From the NCBI RefSeq assembly GCF_029227915.1, contig NC_079886.1, positions 9,054,001-9,114,000 of the forward strand: a stretch of DNA of 60,000 nucleotides. The letters are read 5' to 3'. The notes beneath the pieces are model-generated. The model was given only the letters and a program-made list of their open reading frames with translations. It had not been told where the DNA came from and ran no database searches. Below are positions 56,237 to 60,000 of the stretch, piece after piece (position 1 is the first letter of the stretch; the number at the start of each line of letters is the position of its first letter). Source of the stretch: Hydractinia symbiolongicarpus (lineage: Eukaryota; Cnidaria; Hydrozoa; Anthoathecata; Hydractiniidae). The translations under genes and the position numbers were made by a program.

Positions 56237-58636
56237 TTTTCATAGTTTTCTAAGACGAAATTAAAAAATTCCCCAGAATGGCAGAAATTAAAAACAACGT
56301 TTTATTTTGACTAGCATCGAAAAAACAACCTCACATAACTACTAAAAAATTATAAGAATATGTACAAACAGAGGTTTAAAAAGAGAAGGAATTACATTTA
56401 CGCAATATCCTTTTCAATTGTATTCAAATTCCTATTGTGTATGCTCTTCTATCCGTTGCGTCGCTTTTACTGTATTTTTTGTACATGGCAATAAGATGAG
56501 TGTTTTAATGGCAAAGCAGAACATTCAAAAAACATATTACAAGCTATGCACAAGATAAAGAAAACACTAGGCTCTGTTGAACTATAAGATTCAATGTGAA
56601 AATTTTTCCTGGTGTTTGGTGCTTGTAATGTGTAAATTGGTCCCCTGGGATATGATGTAAATTTGTATCTTTTAGATATTTGTGGATTTTCCCTCCTAGC
56701 AGAGTGTTAGTTAAAGTTTTGAATAAACTTTTGAAAATATTTCTACAGGAGGGGTTGCTTATAAATACATATTTTCTGCTCCAAATTAAAGGAAAATATT
56801 AATTATTTTTTTCTTTCATTAATTATGTGTTATTTGTTGGGTGATGATTTACTTTTATTTCTTTACATTTTTATTTTGTGGTATTTTATGGTAATTTTAC
56901 AATTTAAAAGTCGAATTTCAAAAAATTTGTTTACAAAATTGAATTTGGAAACTATACATCAACCTGTCAATCAGCATCGGAACATTTCAATAAAAACTGC
57001 TGCAAGATCCTACTCTCATTACATCTTTGGTACAATCCTGTAAAAAATATACTGGGAAACAGGGAGGAATTTCAAAGATTACAAGCACAAGCAATTAGGA
57101 ACGCTGTTTCTATTTAAAGTAACATGAACTCCAACTTGGCAATGTTCACTTGCCATTGTTCACAGCGGACATTTTAGCTAATTTTTGGTGACGTCAACAT
57201 GCCTCCAATTCCACCATACTTTGTACCTTTCCAGATCGAAGAGTGATTGTTCTATTGTGAAAAGTGCAGCTGTCACATTTTGCAGTTGCTTACTAAGCTA
57301 CACTCCTGTTACAGTACAATTTCTGTAGCTTACTGGCTGCAGAACACTAGCGCAGTGATGCTGTTTGCCCATTTCAAGAAAGAGGTTTTAGCAGGGCCTA
57401 AAAATTTATTTTTAACTTTTTGTTGATAACAACATAAACTGTTAGGAACCAGTTAGGATAGGAACCAGCAGTACTTTTTAAGTAATTATATTTAGTCGAT
57501 AAGGCCCGTGGAAAAATCCACTTAGGCAAAAGGACAATGGAAAATAAGTTGTTAGGTTTTGCAGATACAAAAAAAATTGGCAAAATTTAGTTTATTCTTT
57601 GCCTGCAATGTGTGGAGCTGGGACGCTGATAAAAACATGTTTAGGATCATGTACTTTTGACAAACGGTTACAGAGATATTAAGGTTTAAAGTTTTTTGAT
57701 GATGTCATCAACCTGTCCATTCCAAAACAGATTCGAGGAAACTTACCCAAATTGGTCCTAGGTGGTCCCTAGTTACACAGTAAAAAAAAGTCACCACCTT
57801 GTTTCCAAGTTATTTTGCCTCAAAGTTTTAAATGCCTTGTAATGGCTTCATTAATTTAAATCAAGATATTGACTTAAAGTGACATTGACGTTGCGCCATA
57901 ACATCAGAAAGATTAACAAAATAGACATCGCTTTTTCGGCTACATCAAAGGAATATGAGCATATCCACTTTGCCTGTCACAGACAGTAGGACACACTTTC
58001 AAGGAAAGGAAATTATTATAACCTGTGCATTATCCAGTTAACTTAAATCAATATATAGCTACACAATATTTTTAATAAGGAACTTAAAATTTTATCTAGA
58101 TCTAAATCTGCTTAATAGTTGCGTAATTTTATTCAATTAAATTTTCAATGTTTTTATAAAAGAAAAAGTTGTTAGATAATTTTTCAAATCAAGTTTAATT
58201 GCTTATAAATGAGTTGCTTAAAAAAAATGTATGTAACATGAAGTTTTATCAGCTTCATGACTAAGGACACAAATACAAAAATATTATAAGTACTCTACTT
58301 TATCCCAACAACTATGGCAAACCAGGTCAAGCGTACTTTGATAGACAAAACAGCACCCTGGCTAGAAAAAGGATTGTGTATGGGAAATTTTTTACACAAA
58401 TAATTATAATTTTGAAAATAATTAACTTGTTCATCATGCAGGTGCTGAAAAACGTGGGGGACAAGAAACTGTGATGTAATTTCTCTTAACCTAATGTGCT
58501 GAAGCAAAATAATGAATCCTGTATAATACTGCTGAAATCAAATAACAGTAAACTGAGGTACCAATTCACTCAGCCTCACAGTTATGAAAATTTCAAAGGC
58601 CCCTAGCACTCTGCTGACAACTTGGTGGTGGTACAG
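56237..58636. other. No gene recognised
   Basis: This is the upstream region of the GPD1-like gene. A CCACTTAGGCAAAAGG segment near 57510 resembles one near 31890 (CCCACTTAGGCAGAAG), suggesting an interspersed repeat shared with SARNP intron 1. No exon chain was found. Confidence 0.45.
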
Positions 58637-58732
58637 ATAGAAAGACAGATGTGCATATTTTACATGACTAGCTAGCTTCATAAATATCAAGGAATATACC
58701 CTGCTTTTTATTTCCAGAAGGAGCCACAGTTT
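58637..58732 (-). mobile_element. SINE family A, truncated 3' end
   Basis: On the minus strand this matches the last 95 bases or so of family A: the TTTCCAGAAG-region, the GGGTATATCC-like stretch, CATGTAAAATATGCACATC, then a short TCT-rich tail. The tRNA-like head and most of the body are missing, as in 5'-truncated retroposition. Confidence 0.75.
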
Positions 58733-59164
58733 TGAACTCTTTCAAGAAGAATGGGATTTAGTACAAAACATTTTGTTGTAAGTTTAGTCCATGAGTCTTT
58801 ATTATAAATTCTAATTACAAAAGATATATATATGCATTTATCATTTCGAAGTTATATTCCGTTCTTCTGAATCCTTTTGAATTTATAGTGGCTTGTCCAC
58901 AGTTGCAGGTGAGTGTTCAGTGCTACAAGGATCAACTGTACAAACACTGGCAGTGTCTAGAAGCAGGGAGGCATTTCAGTAGGCAAGTTGTCCAAGCAGT
59001 TTTTCAACACAAGATACATGAAACTTCTATGAAAAAAAAATTCCATGAGTTTTTCTGCTTTTCCAGGAGTATATAGCATTCCCCCAGAAGTAGTGGTCAT
59101 CCTGTTTTTATTGCAGAGAAGACAATCCGCTTAGAAATGGCATGACATGCAGCTGGGGCGCAAC

Positions 59165-59521
59165 GGCGCCGTAGATTAGTGGTTATAGCTCTCGTACTCT
59201 GTGCAGGAGACCGGGGTTCGATTCCTCTTGACAGCGATTCAACATGGGCGAGTGAATGTTACCATAGCCCCGGGCTAACCCAAGCCATGTGAGGGAAATT
59301 GGGAAGATGGCACACTGTGTGGGCCGTTGGATGTTGCTGGGAGTTGTCTAGTAGAGCGCGGGCCCTAATTGGGTCTGCGTCGCTCAAAATGAGCATTAAA
59401 TACTCTAGGACTCTCCATCTAAGCCATGGCCCCTCCTGGAAATAATAGACAGGGTATATCCCTCGATATTTGTGAGGCTAGCCATGTAAAATATGCACAT
59501 CTATCTATCTATCTATCTATC
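59165..59521 (+). mobile_element. tRNA-derived SINE, family A, copy 3
   Basis: This is the best-preserved copy: head GGCGCCGTAGATTAGTGGTT, B-box GGGGTTCGATTCC, body with CTCTAGGACTCTCC, 3' end CATGTAAAATATGCACATC and an uninterrupted (TATC)n tail followed by a G-rich stretch. Strong similarity to copy 1 suggests fairly recent activity. Confidence 0.9.
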
Positions 59522-60000
59522 TGGAAGGGGGGGGGAGGGTAAATGACTTCTAAAAAACGGTCAATGGCTGTTTTTCCGTGGCAAGTTGAGCATGGATTAC
59601 ACCCAAAACACTAGAACAGGTCTAAAAAAATTAATAACGCAATTAAAGATGTAATGGGTGATACCAATCGTACCATTAAACCTATTTTGTTCCGCCTATT
59701 TCGCCTGCTGGTGTCGTCCTCCATTTTCTCTCAGTTATTTCAAGTTATAGATTTTAGCTGGGATGCGCATTCTCAGAAAAAAAATATTCAACTTTCCCAA
59801 CCTCATTCCCAGCGCCTGTTGACTGGAAGATCAATGTAAACCTATGGAAAAAGCAAGACGATCCTCAATTTTTTGTTTTTATTATCAGGTTGAAAAAAAA
59901 GTAGAGGGCAGGAAAATTCAAACGTCTCCCCTAAATTGTACACAAGAGGGTACCTCTATTGTGGCCCCGATCAATAAGAGAACGAAGGCAGGACGAGAGG
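59522..60000. other. No gene recognised at right edge
   Basis: Only a short open frame (59654-59839) without recognisable domain is present. Any gene here would extend beyond the window. Confidence 0.4.

Noticed and set aside
59165-59235. tRNA-like sequences at SINE heads (also at 23568, 34300 and 41605)
   Set aside because: A and B boxes are present, but stems pair poorly and each is fused to a repeated body and tail, so they are SINEs and not tRNA genes.

Overview
The window is AT-rich animal nuclear DNA. It carries five intron-rich genes with GT-AG introns, all of them conserved metazoan families, set among many transposon relics, MITEs, tRNA-derived SINEs and tandem repeats. No prokaryotic features are visible. 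Base composition, intron style and the transposon families (an integrase-type TIR element also common in cnidarians, P-element, Penelope-like and Harbinger-like pieces) suggest a cnidarian, possibly a hydrozoan. That placement is inference. Gene models were built by hand from splice sites, reading phase and family similarity, and all five close in phase.

Layout. 1-13.3 kb: gene-poor. It holds a complete 2.1-kb TIR transposon with 6-bp target duplications and an integrase-fold transposase (4879-7022), a decayed P-element transposase (about 8.55-9.48 kb), and a palindrome of two head-to-head, 5'-truncated Penelope-like ends (10261-11011). 13.3-14.9 kb, minus: CREB (5 coding exons, 239 aa). 14.9-16.5 kb: a divergent promoter region with a perfect CRE and further CRE half-sites. 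16.5-25.05 kb, plus: SMARCE1/BAF57 (12 coding exons, 406 aa). 27.1-36.5 kb, minus: SARNP (8 exons, 236 aa), whose large first intron is full of repeats. 38.5-49.7 kb, minus: a ZYG11-family substrate receptor of Cullin-2 ligases (18 coding exons, 820 aa). 51.2-56.2 kb, minus: a divergent cytosolic glycerol-3-phosphate dehydrogenase (10 exons, 350 aa). 56.3-60 kb: no recognisable gene, with SINE copies.

The genes do not form a pathway. CREB (transcription factor), SMARCE1 (chromatin remodelling), SARNP (mRNA export), ZYG11 (Gly/N-degron proteolysis) and GPD1-like (glycerol metabolism) are ordinary neighbours. CREB and SMARCE1 are divergent and could share control sequences. SMARCE1 and SARNP converge. 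The most notable observations are the transposase that has lost its catalytic glutamate, the GPD1-like protein lacking the family's active-site Arg-Asn pair, a SINE whose tail forms most of a ZYG11 splice donor, the Penelope palindrome, the CRE cluster beside CREB, and two SINE families that share a central domain.
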